Source: Cymbidium sinense
Taxonomy: Eukaryota > Streptophyta > Magnoliopsida > Asparagales > Orchidaceae
DNA length: 64,000 nt
Reading direction: 5' to 3'
Assembly: GCA_021442155.1 (NCBI GenBank)
Contig: CM038214.1
Span: forward strand, 142,700,040 to 142,764,039
Below are positions 48,115-59,500 of the stretch, one piece after another. The translations under genes and the position numbers were made by a program. The first letter of the stretch is position 1; every line of letters starts with the position of its first letter. The notes below the pieces were generated by a model. That model worked only from the letters and a program-made list of their open reading frames with translations. It did no database searches and was not told where the DNA came from.

Positions 48115-49010
48115 CTAAAAGCCTAACTTAGTAGTGCCTATCAAATACCAACATGTATAAAAGTGAGATTCTTTCGAGTTGACTGCTATTAAATGAGATT
48201 CTTTTAGGCTGGTCTGAAAATGAGCACACAAACAAATAATAAACATAATATCCATACTAAGGTATAAAAGTGAACCTATCATACTCCTATAATGTTTTTG
48301 ATCAACAGATATTTCTAATTCATCTAAATCCAATTTTGTAGATGGGCTCATAGGAGTTTTACTAGATTTAAATCTTTTCATGTCAAACCTCTGAAGCAAT
48401 TCATTTGTGTACTTGATTTTATAGATGAATGTGCCATTTTCTTGTTGCTTCACTTGAAGACCTAAGAAAAAAAATAAGTTCTCCCATCATAGATTCATTT
48501 CAAACTCTTTAGACATCAAAGATGAGAACTCATGGCATAAAGATTCATTTGTACTTCAAAATAATTTATCATCTACATACACTTGTACCATAATCAAATC
48601 ATCATATATGCTAGGAATATGGTCGTATCACCTCTACCCTTTCTAAATCTATGATCTATCAAAAGGTTACTTAACCTATCATACCAAGCATAAGGAGTCT
48701 ATTTTAAACCATATAGGGCTTTCTTTAATTTTTACACATGATTTGAACAATCAAGGCTCTGAAATCTAGGTGGTTGCACTACAAATACATCTTGGTCAAT
48801 AAATCCATTCAAAAATGCACTCTTGACATCCATTTGAAAAAGTTTAAAATCCCAAAAATAAGCATAAGGTGAGTAACCTAATAGCTTCTAGTCTTGCTAC
48901 TGGTACAAAAGATTCTTGAAAATCTATATTCAACTTGTGTGTACCCTTGTAAACTAACCTAGCTTTATTTCTAATAATACAACCTAATTATCTTAGCTTA
49001 TTCCTAAAGA
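48115..49010 (-). pseudogene. Ty1-copia reverse transcriptase (broken)
   Basis: The minus strand reads ARLVYKGTHKLNIDFQESFVPVARLEAIRLL (about 48,970-48,880, in shorter frames), then VQVYVDD with the catalytic YVDD box at 48,579-48,568. After that come SLMSKEFEM (about 48,515-48,490) and LQVKQQENGTFIYKIKYT, which continues into the open frame 48,453-48,115 with LLQRFDMKRFKSSKTPMS and DQKHYRSMIGSLLYLS. Stops between these blocks (for example right after YVDDKLF) prevent a full protein, but the active-site aspartates are intact. The family is certain. Confidence 0.88.
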
Positions 49011-49420
49011 CCCATTTTTATAATGATTTTTGATCTTGCTTGGGACTAATTCTCAAACATCATTTCCTACAAATTGATTCAACTCCTCTTCCATAGCAAT
49101 AATCCAAAATATCTATTAATGCTTCTTCTAAATTTTTAGGTTCAACCTCAGATAAATAATGAATGATACCTTTCAACTATGTCTTTTGGTCATAACACTT
49201 TTTGAAGGATCTCCTATAATTAGTTCCTTTGGATGATTTTTATTATATTTCCATTCTTTCGGCAATGAATCATCCACATTATCTTCTAAAGATATTTTCT
49301 TAGGATTATCAATCTCTTCATCAATCACTACATTTTTAATTGGATCAATTAAATTTTCATCAAAAATAACATGTATTGATTCTTCTACAATCATTTTTCT
49401 CTTATTGAAAACTCTATAAG
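49011..49420 (-). pseudogene. Ty1-copia integrase-RT linker (broken)
   Basis: The frame 49,394-49,173 encodes an acidic, low-complexity segment (IVEESIHVIFDENL, then DNVDDSLPKEWKYNKNHPKELIIGDP), ending just before the conserved start of RT. This is the variable hinge between the integrase C-terminus and RT. The WKYNKNHPKELIIGDP phrase resembles the usual W...HP...IIGD motif that introduces RT in copia elements. Linker-specific function beyond this is unknown. Confidence 0.75.
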
Positions 49421-50200
49421 CTATAGTGTGTATATTATATTTTTTCCATTATTCAAAATAAAGCATTTACATCCAAATACATGAAAGTGTTCAATCTCAG
49501 GATTCTTTCTAAAAAATAATTCATAGGGCATCTTCTTCAAAATTGGTCTATCATAGATCCTATTCATCATATAACATGCAGTATTTACTACTTCAAACAA
49601 AAAATATTTTGGAAATTTATACTCATCAAGCATATCTACTTAATTCAATTAATATTTTTTTTCTACTACTATTTTATTGGGAGTTCAAAAAAATTATGTA
49701 TAATCATGTTCATCACAATAATCCTCAAATAATTTATTTTCAAATTTGCCACCATGATCGCTTTGAACCCTATTAATCAAAAGGCCTTGTTCTCTTTGAA
49801 TATATTTAGAAAACTTTATAAACTAACCAAGAACATCATCCTTGTAAGTTACAAACAAAACCCAAGTATATCTAGAAATCATCAACAATCACAAAATCAT
49901 AATTTTACCACCTGCTTGGTGCAAATTTGACCAAACAAATCCATGTGCAACAATTCTAGAGGTCTAGAAGTAGAAATAATATTTTTACTTTTAAATGAGC
50001 TTCTAGAATGCTTACCATCAATACATGCATCACAGTCATAGTTTGAATGAAAATTTATTTTAGGCAATCTAATTACTAAATCAAGTTTAGCAATTTTATT
50101 GAGTGTGTAGATGTTAATATGACATAGTCTCCTATGGCATAACCATATATCATCATGAGTGCTTTTAAAATAAAGTAAATTAAAATTGACATCATGAAAG
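49421..50200 (-). pseudogene. Ty1-copia integrase (broken)
   Basis: The N-terminal zinc-binding part reads DDIWLCHRRLCHINIYTLNKIAK at about 50,160-50,090, where H..H of the HHCC motif is visible. It is followed by the CDAC pair (YDCDACIDGKHSRSSFKSK, about 50,043-49,990). The core begins RPLELLHMDLFG (about 49,968-49,930, with the first catalytic Asp in MDL). Many stops follow. The core's end is in the open frame 49,633-49,421: PKYFLFEVVNTACYMMNR, then PYELFFRKNPEIEHFHVFGCKCF. Integrase joins element DNA to the chromosome; this copy is inactive. Confidence 0.86.
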
Positions 50201-50597
50201 CTATCTAAATCAATGACATAAATATTTTTGTCTTTGTCCTACAAAGAAAACATTTTCATTATTTTTATAATACAATATGATGAATACTAAATTCAAACCT
50301 TTATCACATAATTGACTAATATAAAATTAAATTATTTTTTTAATCCTTCTATTTAAAAACTTTATCTAAAGTGATATAATTCTTTCTAATAGAACCAATG
50401 CCAATGATCTTTCCCTTTGCATTATCTCCATATGTAACAAATCCTAACCAGAATTTATCTTTATCTCATCATATGTCTTGAACATCCATTGTCCAAGTAA
50501 ATGCCTTCTTTGATTTTTCTTTTGAATAAAAAAGAAAATCACATGTTAATTTTAGAACCCAAACATGTTTGGGTCCACATTCTAAATTTGAAGATAT
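50201..50597 (-). pseudogene. Ty1-copia protease region (broken, DSG box altered)
   Basis: The minus strand reads YLDNGCSRHMM at 50,499-50,467. The usual aspartic protease box is LDSGCSRHM, so the catalytic Asp is kept but Ser has become Asn. A GDNAKGKIIGIGSI-like segment follows (about 50,430-50,390), and an NYVI.V wording near 50,315, as in the normal protease-to-integrase stretch. Frameshifts are frequent. Confidence 0.72.
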
Positions 50598-52130
50598 CTA
50601 TATGTGTGTGATTGTAGTGCTTGTACCTTTGGTACCATAAGATGATTTCTTAGTGTTTTGTGATTTAGGTGCATAGCAATCAAATGAAATATGCCCTTTT
50701 CTATCACAATAGTTGCACCAAACATTAGTGTTATTAGCATATGGCTTAGCACGATAATTATAAGGTATATGAGTGGGATGTATGATGCAAATAATTTTAA
50801 TTAAATGTTTTACTGATGTAGCATTATAATGAATTTGTGATTTAAAACATAATTCTAATATTGCTTTTAACAAGATATTCTCTCTTTCAAGTTTACATAC
50901 AAAGAACAATTTAATAAAGAATTATTTTACTTTTAAATTATCACATTCATTTTAAATCACAAAAATTCATATCTAAATTTTATGTTATTTTTCTAAGGTT
51001 TTGTATTTTCTTTTAATTTTTATATTCAATAACTAAATCATTAAAAGAATCATCTAATTCATCATAAGATATATTATTACATACCTCTTGAGAATCATGA
51101 TTCTCCATTTGCCATAAGACATATGTTGACCTCTTCATCATGAGCAAGTACTTGATTCATTTGAATCTAGGTTGTCCCATAAAGCATTCTTCTTCTTCTT
51201 ATGGTACTTTTTCTCCTTCATATTTTTTTCTTCTTTCCACATCAATCTTTTCTTTTGACTCAACAAGTTCTGACAATCACCTCTTGTGTCCGGCTTGTTA
51301 CATTAGCAAAAATGTTCCCTTCACCTATAAGAAATTTCTTAATTTGTAATTTCTAATTTTTAGATTTTTTTTACCTTTGATTCTTTTTCCTTACAAGTTC
51401 CCAAGCCATGTGGATAGCATGACCATCTCATCACTATCACTTATAATGCAAAGGCTTTTCCTTTTTGCTTCACCCTTTTTGCTGAGTTATCCATCTTATC
51501 CCTTTGAGCAATAACATGTTCATGTGCTATCAAAGAACCAAAAAGTTGATCAAGTGGATAAGTAGATAAATCCTTAGCTTCACTAATAGCTATTACTTTA
51601 TCTTCCCATTCTTTTGGAAGACATCTAAGAATCTTATAGACAAAGTCTTGATTCTTATATGTTTTTCCAAGAGAATGCAATGTTAATTTATTTTCATGAA
51701 TCTAGTATACATATCAAAATAGATTCAAAAGGAGACATATGAAATAACTCATATTCATGAACAAGTCTGTGAGCATCTCTAACTTCACTAGTTCCTTCAT
51801 AAGTTATAATGAGTTTATCCCATATTTATTTTATTGTAATTAACATAGAAATTTTCATGTAATCATCAAGTAATAAAGCACAATGTAAAGTATTACAATC
51901 CCTAGCATTTAATTCATTGAGTTTTTTTTTCTGCTATAGTCAATTCCTCAGAAGGTTTTTCTACTTTAATGCCATTTACTTCCACCATGGGTGTATGATA
52001 TTCATTTGTCAAAATGCTCCACAAGTGTGCATCTTGACCTCTTAAAAATGTACTAATTCTATTTTCCAATAATCAAATGGTACACTATCTAAAAGTTGAA
52101 GTCCATGAGTGGATTGTGCCTCTGGTAGTG
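50598..52130 (-). pseudogene. Ty1-copia gag (UBN2-type and zinc knuckle), broken
   Basis: Gag forms the particle and binds RNA. From its start the minus strand shows PKGSLPEAQSTHG (about 52,144-52,106), FDYWKNRISTFLRGQDAHLWSIL (about 52,080-52,013) and VEVNGI near 51,985. After a gap, the open frame 51,680-51,441 reads SLGKTYKNQDFVYKILRCLP, then KVIAISEAKDLSTYPLDQLFGSL, the UBN2-type gag core. The frame 50,909-50,598 carries the zinc knuckle WCNYCDRKGHISFDC at about 50,715-50,670 (C-x2-C-x4-H-x4-C complete). The parts lie in different frames. Confidence 0.86.
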
Positions 52131-52194
52131 AACCCTTTGGGAAACCTTGTACCATAGAGAAAAGATCTACTTTTGGATGTTAAGCCAATAAAAG

Positions 52195-55100
52195 CTATAG
52201 CACCAAAGGTGAATTGGGTGATATTAAAATTTTATAGAAAATTAATTTTAGATTTTATAAGATACAATTTTTAATGCAACAAAAATAAAAGTACAATAAA
52301 GTAAAGAGAGACAATAGGCACACAATCTTTATGTGGTCAAAATTGACCAACGTCCATGCTTTCCACCCCTGACTAAGAATCCACTAAATAAAAAATAGCT
52401 TACAAATAGTACTCTCCTAGAACGGGGCGAGTACAACCCCTACAATAATATGTACTCTCCTACAAAAGGCTGAGTACAACCCCAATATAAATTTTATAGC
52501 ACGAAAAGAAAAATACAAAATAATAAATTTTGATAAAATAAATCTCTAAGAAATATACCAAGCTATCAAATTCAAAAAGTTACTTATAAATGATCACTTT
52601 AAAATTTAAAATTTGGCAAGATAAAATGCTCACTTAATATTGATAAGAAATAATAAAATAAATATCTTAAAGTGATCTTACTAAGATGTTTATGTTATTA
52701 CAATTTGTAGATAAATATAAAAATGATTTCAAAATAAATACACAATATTATTTTGGACAATAAAATAAATTTCAGCAAGGAATAATTTATTTAATTTTAA
52801 CCAAAAAGATTCTTTCAAGTCATGCAAATGATCATAAAATACTTAAATAAAATTAGTATATGATAGATCTAAGTAGGCTAGTAAGCTTTTAATTAAAAAG
52901 AGATATCTAGGCACACAATCTTTACGTGGTCAAAATTTAAAATGCTTACCACCCAACTAAGAATCCACTAAATAAAAAAATAGCTTACAAATAGTACTCT
53001 CTAGAGCGGAATACAACTCTACAACATTATGTACTCTCAAGGGCAGTACAACCCCAATATAAATTTTACAGCACGAAAAGAAATATACAAAATAATAAAT
53101 TTTGATAAAATAAATCTCTAAGAAATATACCAAGCTATCCAATTTAAAAAGTTACTTATAAATGATCACTTTAAAATTTAAAATTTGGCAAGATAAAATG
53201 CTCACTTAATATTGATAAGAAATAATAAAATAAATATCTTAAAGTGATCTTACTAAGATGTTTATGTTATTACAATTTGTAGACTAATATAAAAATGATT
53301 TCAAAATAAATTCACAATATTATTTTGGACAATAAAATAAATTTCAGCAAGGAATAATTTATTTGATTTTAACCAAAAAGATTCTTTCAAGTCATGCAAA
53401 TGATCATAAAATACTTAAATAAAATTAGTATATGATAGATCTAAGTAGGCCAGTAAGCTTTTAATTAAAAAGAGATATCTAGGCACAATCTTTCGTGGTC
53501 AAAATATCTAAAAATAATAAGAATCCACTAAATAAAAATAGCTTACAAATAGTACTCTAGAAATAGAACAATTACAATATGTACTCTCCTATAAAGGGCC
53601 GAGTACAACCCCAATATATATTTTACAGCATGAAAAGAAATATACAAAATAATAAATTTTGATAAAATAAATCTAGAAATATACCAAGCTATCAAATTCA
53701 AAAGTTACTTATAAATGATCACTTTAAAATTTAAAATTTGGCAAGATAAAATGCTCACTTAATATTGATAAGAAATAATAAAATAAATATCTTAAAGTGA
53801 TCTTACTAAGATGTTTATGTTATTACAATTTGTAGACAAATATAAAAATGATTTCAAAATAAATACACAATATTATTTTGGACAATAAAATAAATTTCAA
53901 GAGAATAATTTATTTGATTTTAACCAAAAGATTCTTTCAAGTCATGCAAATGATCATAAAATACTTAAATAAAATTAGTATAAGATCTAAGTAGGCTAGT
54001 AAGCTTTTAATTAAAAGAGATACCTAGGCACACAATCTTTATTCAAAATAAATGTCCGCTTACACGACTAAGAATCCAATAAATAAAAATAGCTTACAAA
54101 TAGTACTTTCTAGAGCGCTAGTACAACCTACAACAATATGTACTCTCTAAGGGCAATACAACCCATATAAATTTTACATAAAATATACAAAATTATAAAT
54201 TTTGATAAATCTCTAAATATACCAAAAAATTCAAAAGTTACTTATAAATGATCACTTTAAAATTTAAAATTTTGGCAAGATAAAATGCTCAATTAATATT
54301 GATAAGAAATAATAAAATAAATATCTTAAAGTGATCTTACTATGATGTTTATGTTATTACAATTTGTAGACTAATATAAAAATGATTTCAAAATAAATTC
54401 ATAATATTAATTTGGACAATAAAATAAATTTCAGCAAGGAATAATTTATTTGATTTTAACCAAAAAGATTCTTTCAAGTCATGCAAATGATCATAAAATA
54501 CTTAAATAAAATTGATGATAGATCTAAGTATAGTAAGCTTTTAATTAAAAGAGATATCTAGCAAATACGAAAATAATTTTAGCACAATAATTTAATTTAA
54601 AATGCTTAAAATATACTTCTAAAATAGATCTAAGAATAAATTAACTTTCAAATAAGACTAATGAAGAAATATTTCAAGAAACCAAAAGAAATTTGTAAGA
54701 AGATAAAAATTTCAACAACTTGGAAAAAATCCTACAAACTATCACAAGAGTTTTTAAAAAAAAAATTGAAAACTTTGAGGTGAAAAAACTTTGACTTTGA
54801 TGTAAAGACTAATCCACCAAAAATATAAATTTGAAAGAATAAATAGATGGTGAAAATAGTATGAAGAACTAAAATAGATTAAGATCAGAAAACAAACTCA
54901 AGTAATTTGAAAGCTCACTTAGTTGAATATGTTGAAGCTTCCAAACCAAATTTGATCTTGCAATATTTGGAGTACTTGGAGGAAAATCTAGAAATTTTCT
55001 CTTAGATTTCTGGAGGGATTTTTTTATTTGAATGAGGAATGCTTTCATGAAGAGAATGATGGTTATTTATAAGAAGGCATTTTAATTATTTCAAAAAATA

Positions 55101-55976
55101 TATTATTCTAACATCATTTTATCATATAGTAAATTAAGATTTAATTAAAATATATTTTATATTAAATAAATGTTAAACTCAAACAGCCAAAATTCAACTA
55201 TTCACATGGGTAAGTCAAAAATAATAAAATATGGCTCTTAATATATTCAAAGCATGTAGCATGCATTCATTATTAAAATCAACTAATGTTTGAAAATTCA
55301 TAATAAATTTAATTTTGTCAAACGTTGGTCATGTAACCTATCCAAATAAAGGAAAAAAATCCAAGGAATCCGTTGGAGATGAAATCTGATTTAAATTCCT
55401 TGATTATAAAATGACTTTGGCTAAAACACTAAATTCAATATATTTTTGTTAATTTTGAAATTTAACATTTAAATATTATGATATAATTTATATATAATCA
55501 TACATATGTTAGTTGTCATATAACCTTAAAATTAAATTAAAATATATAATTATATTAAGTATATAAACTAATTACCCTTAATAATCATAATTTGTTATCA
55601 TTTCTTATTTTGACAATTCAAATGCTATGTATGAAACATATAATTGAATGTTAATTTGATATAGATTTATATAAATTATCATTATTTCAAATAAATAAAA
55701 TAATAAGTTAAGTTGTGAGCAAATTGATTCATGCCAATGAACTCATATGAATTTCTAAGATAATTATAAATGCATATAACCTAAATATTGTATCTTTAGC
55801 TTCATTATCCATTTTCATCTTTCATTCTTACAAACTTCCTCAAACATATTATGAGATGTATTAGATATGTAATTAGCAATTAATTTATGTGAAACACATA
55901 AAACATATATTAGAACATCCAAGCATTAGTTTGTTATCATTAAAATTGATTGGATTGAACATGAGGCTCATTAAGC
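52195..55976 (-). repeat. 5' LTR of the Ty1-copia element, expanded to about 3.8 kb
   Basis: It has the same ends as the 3'LTR but is about 1.6 kb longer, because an internal segment is present four times. Just inside the LTR, on the minus strand, lies TTTGGTGCTATAGC. This resembles a primer-binding site for initiator Met-tRNA (usual TGGTATCAGAGC) only loosely, and the match extends into both LTR copies, so I do not treat it as proven. Confidence 0.85.
52320..54560. repeat. Internal LTR tandem repeat, four units with period about 572, 553 and 534 bp
   Basis: The landmark AATATCTTAAAGTGATCTTAC is at about 52,661, 53,233, 53,786 and 54,320. Each unit runs from a GGCACACAATCTTT..GTGGTCAAAAT-type word through AAGAATCCACTAAATAAAAA, GTACTCT, ATACAAAATAATAAATTTTGATAAAATAAATCT, and on to AGATCTAAGTAGGC and AAGCTTTTAATTAAAA. 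Units shorten step by step through small deletions in the GC-richer part. The other LTR has one unit only. Confidence 0.88.
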
Positions 55977-56072
55977 CAACATAAACCCCAAACCCTAAAC
56001 CTAAAGTTACTAAATAAATTTAAAATAAACCTAAACCTAAAATAATAAAGCTAAACCAAAACCTAAACCCAA
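55977..56072 (-). repeat. CCCTAAA array resuming after the copia element
   Basis: AACCCCAAACCCTAAACCTAAAG follows the LTR end directly, proving that the copia element split a continuous array. GR-RBP copy 9 follows. Confidence 0.85.
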
Positions 56073-56504
56073 AATGGAAACCTAGAAAATCACCATCAAC
56101 CAAGCTACTAGATCTGGAGGCAAACTTATCATGGTGGTGGGGGCTCTAAGTCTAATATGGAGGTGGTGGTTGAAGTAGTGGTGGTTATGCATGTGGGAGG
56201 CACGATGGAGGTTACAGCCATGGTGGTGGTGGAGGGAGAGATTGGGGATATAATGGTGGATCCCACTACAAGAGAGGCATTGGTTCTAATGGGAAAGAAA
56301 ACTACAAAATAATTCGATCGATTTGTTGCTTAATGTGACTTTATAGTAGAGATGGTTCTATTATCTAGGGTTTTCTTATTAGCTCTATGCGTGCTCATTT
56401 TTTATCTATGTCATTGCTTGTGTCTTAAAGAACTTGGTGTGTTACTTGATTGATGAAATTGAAAAGAATAAATGTTGAATCTAAATTTATTCTCAATTAA
56501 AAAT
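56073..56504 (+). pseudogene. GR-RBP last-exon cassette, copy 9 (broken)
   Basis: The + strand runs from AATGGAAACCTAG (56,073) through ATCACCATCAACCAAGC, GGAGGTTACAGCCATGGTGG and GGGAGAGATTGGGGATAT, to GGTGGATCCCACTACAAGAG and AATGGGAAAGAAAACTAC, where NWRN and the stop should be (56,298-56,315). The coding part is long but shifted in places. The 3'UTR ends at TTCTCAATTAAAAATAAAC (56,504). When the copia element is subtracted, its distance from the centre nearly equals that of copy 4 on the left. Confidence 0.78.
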
Positions 56505-59500
56505 AAACAAAAACCCAAAAATAATCCTAAACCCTAAACCCTAAAAAGCTAAAAACCTAAACCTCAACTAAATAAAACTTAAAAATAAAAATTATTAAAA
56601 AACATAAACCAAAATAAATAAAAATAAAATAAACTAAAATAAAAACATAAACTTATACCTAAACTTAAACTTAAACCTAAGCTTAAAAAGAAAATAAAAA
56701 AAATAAAAACTTAACTGAAAGATAATAAATAAAAACCTAAACTAAACTAAAAAATAAAAAACCTAGATAAAATAAAAAAAATAAACCAAAATAAAAATAG
56801 AATAAACCTAAAATAAAATAAAACTAAATAAAACTTAAATCTAGATAATAAACCTAAAATAAAAAATATAAAAATAAAAATCTAAATCTAAACTAAAATA
56901 AAACCTAAAACCATAAATAAAATAAAATAAACCTAAACCTACACAAAATAAGCTAAACAAAATAAATAAAACCTAAACAAACCTAAACCTCACCTAAAAC
57001 TAAAATAAATAAATTAAAGAAAATAAACCTAAACCTAAACTAAAACAAACCTAAAATAAATATAAAAAACAAAATAAAACCTAAAAACTAAAATAATAAA
57101 TAAACCTAAACCTAAAAATAAAAATAAAACCTAAACCTAAAAAATAAAATAAAATTAAAATAAATAAAAATAAACCTAAACCTAAAAAAACTAAAATAAA
57201 AAACCTAAACTAAAATAAATAAACTAAATTAAATAAAAAAACAAAAAAACATAAATAAAAATAAAATAAAATAAATAAAAAATAAATTAAATAAGCCTAA
57301 ACCTACTAGTTAATTGGTTTAAAATAAAATAAAATAAAAATAAAATAAACCCTAAAAAAACCTAAACCCAAACAAATTAAAACCTTAAACTAAAATCTAA
57401 AATACTAAAAATAAAACCATACTAAAATAAACCCTAAATACTAAATATAACCTAAAAAATAAATAAACTTAACTAAAATATATCTTAATAAATGTAACAC
57501 CTAACCTAAATGATTACTAAAAAACTATAATAAACTAACTAATCTAAACCTCTATCTCTAAACCATAAACTAAATCAAACTAAACTTAAATAAATATATC
57601 ATGATAAATAATACTAAAACTAAACTATGAATGCTAATCTTAATAAATATCCTAAAATAAATAAAAAATTATAACTAAAAAAACATTAAAATAAAAATAA
57701 AACCTAAAATAACATAAACCCTAAACCCTAAAAATGTAAAAAAAACCCAAAAAAACTAAACCACAAATAAATAAACCCACAACCACAAATAACATAAACT
57801 AAATAAAATAAAATAAATAAATAAATAATATATAAAATAAACCATAATAAACATATAAATAAATAAAAAAATAAACTAAAATAAACTTAAACTAAATATA
57901 AAAATAAAATAAAACTAAACTAAATAAATAAACATAAACTAAACAAAAATAAACCTAAATAAAATAAAATAAATAAAATATACTTAAAATAAAACCTAAA
58001 ACATAAAATAAACTAAAATAAAATAAATAAATAAAATAAATATAAACTAAAATAAAATAAACTAAATAAATAAAATAAACTTAAACCTAAACTAAATAAA
58101 TTAAAATAAACATAAAATAAAATTGAATAAACTTAAATAAATAAAATAAACTAAATAAAAAAAACTAAAATAAATAAAATAAAAAACAAACCTAAACTAA
58201 ACTAAACTAAATAAAAAATAAACTAAATATATAAAATAGAGTAAAAAATAAAAATAAATTAAATAATCCTAAACGTAAACTAAACTATATAAATAATAAA
58301 AAAATAAACTAAACTAAAAAATAAATAGTCAAACACTAAACATAAACATAAATAAAATAAAGTAAAAATAAACTAAACCTAAAATAAATAAATAAATAAA
58401 ATAAAATAAGCAAAATTTAAAAAATAAACCTAAACTAAATAAATAAACCTAAATAAACCTAATCTTAAACTTAAATAAACAAAAATAAAATGAAATAAAA
58501 TAAAATAAATAAATAAATAATTTATAAAAATAATAAATAAATAAACTAAACAAAACAAAACTAAATAAACCACAAAATAAAAATAGTAAAAAATAAAATG
58601 AACCTAAAAATAAAATAATCCTAAATAAAAATAAATAAACTAAATAAGCTAAAATGAAATAAAAAATAAACTAAAATAAAATAAAATAAATTAACTAAAC
58701 TACAGCCTAAACCTAAATAAAATAAATAAAAATAAACTAAATAAACTTAAATAAATTAATTAAAAATAAAATAAGCCAAACTACAATAAAATAAAACTAA
58801 AAATAAACTAAACTAAATTAAATAATTAAATTAACCTAAACCTAAAAATTAAAATAAATTAAAATAATACAAAAGTAAACCTAAAAAATAAAACTAAATC
58901 TAAAATAATAATATAAATAAATAACAAAATAAACCCTAAATTAAAAATTATTTATTAAAAATAAAAAAATAAAAGATAATCCCTAAACTCTAAACCCAAA
59001 CTAATCCCAAACCATATAAACCATAAACCCTAAACCCTAATGCCAAACACTAAACCATAAACTAACTAAATTCTCATATAAATCCTACCCTTATTAAACT
59101 CTAAAAACTTTAAACCCAAAAATAAAATAACCAATCCAAATCTTAAAAAAACTATAAAATGCTAAACCTTAAACCTAAACCTAAAAAATTAAATAAAATA
59201 AAAACCTAATGTAAAACATAAACCTAACTTTGAAAACATAAAATAAAAAAATAAAAAACTAAATATAAAATAACTAAAACTAATAAAAAATAAAACTAAA
59301 GTAAAATAAAAACTAAACCTAAAATAAATATAAAATAAATATAAAATAAAATATAATAAAAACTAAATAAAAACCCTAACCTAAAAAATAAACTTAGAAA
59401 TAAAACCTAATGAAAATAAAAATAAAATCTAAACTAAAAAAACCTAAATAAATAAAATAAAATAAAATAAACTTAAACAAAAACTAAACTAAAATAATTA

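Larger units (their letters stand above)
45215..55976 (-). mobile_element. Ty1-copia retrotransposon, decayed, inserted in the CCCTAAA array
   Basis: This is a full-length element on the minus strand: 5'LTR (52,195-55,976), gag, protease, integrase, RT, RNase H, polypurine tract (complement of 47,431-47,440, AAAAGGGGA), 3'LTR (45,215-47,430). Integrase before RT marks Ty1-copia. The array sequence on both sides shows that it is younger than the array. No target-site duplication is evident beside the LTR edges I set. That may reflect edge error (the exact LTR ends are uncertain by about 30 bp) or decay. All coding parts are broken. Confidence 0.9.

Noticed and set aside
9176..56504. A functional GR-RBP gene in the window
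   Set aside because: No copy has a start codon, the RRM core motifs or a first exon. All are last-exon pieces within satellite DNA.
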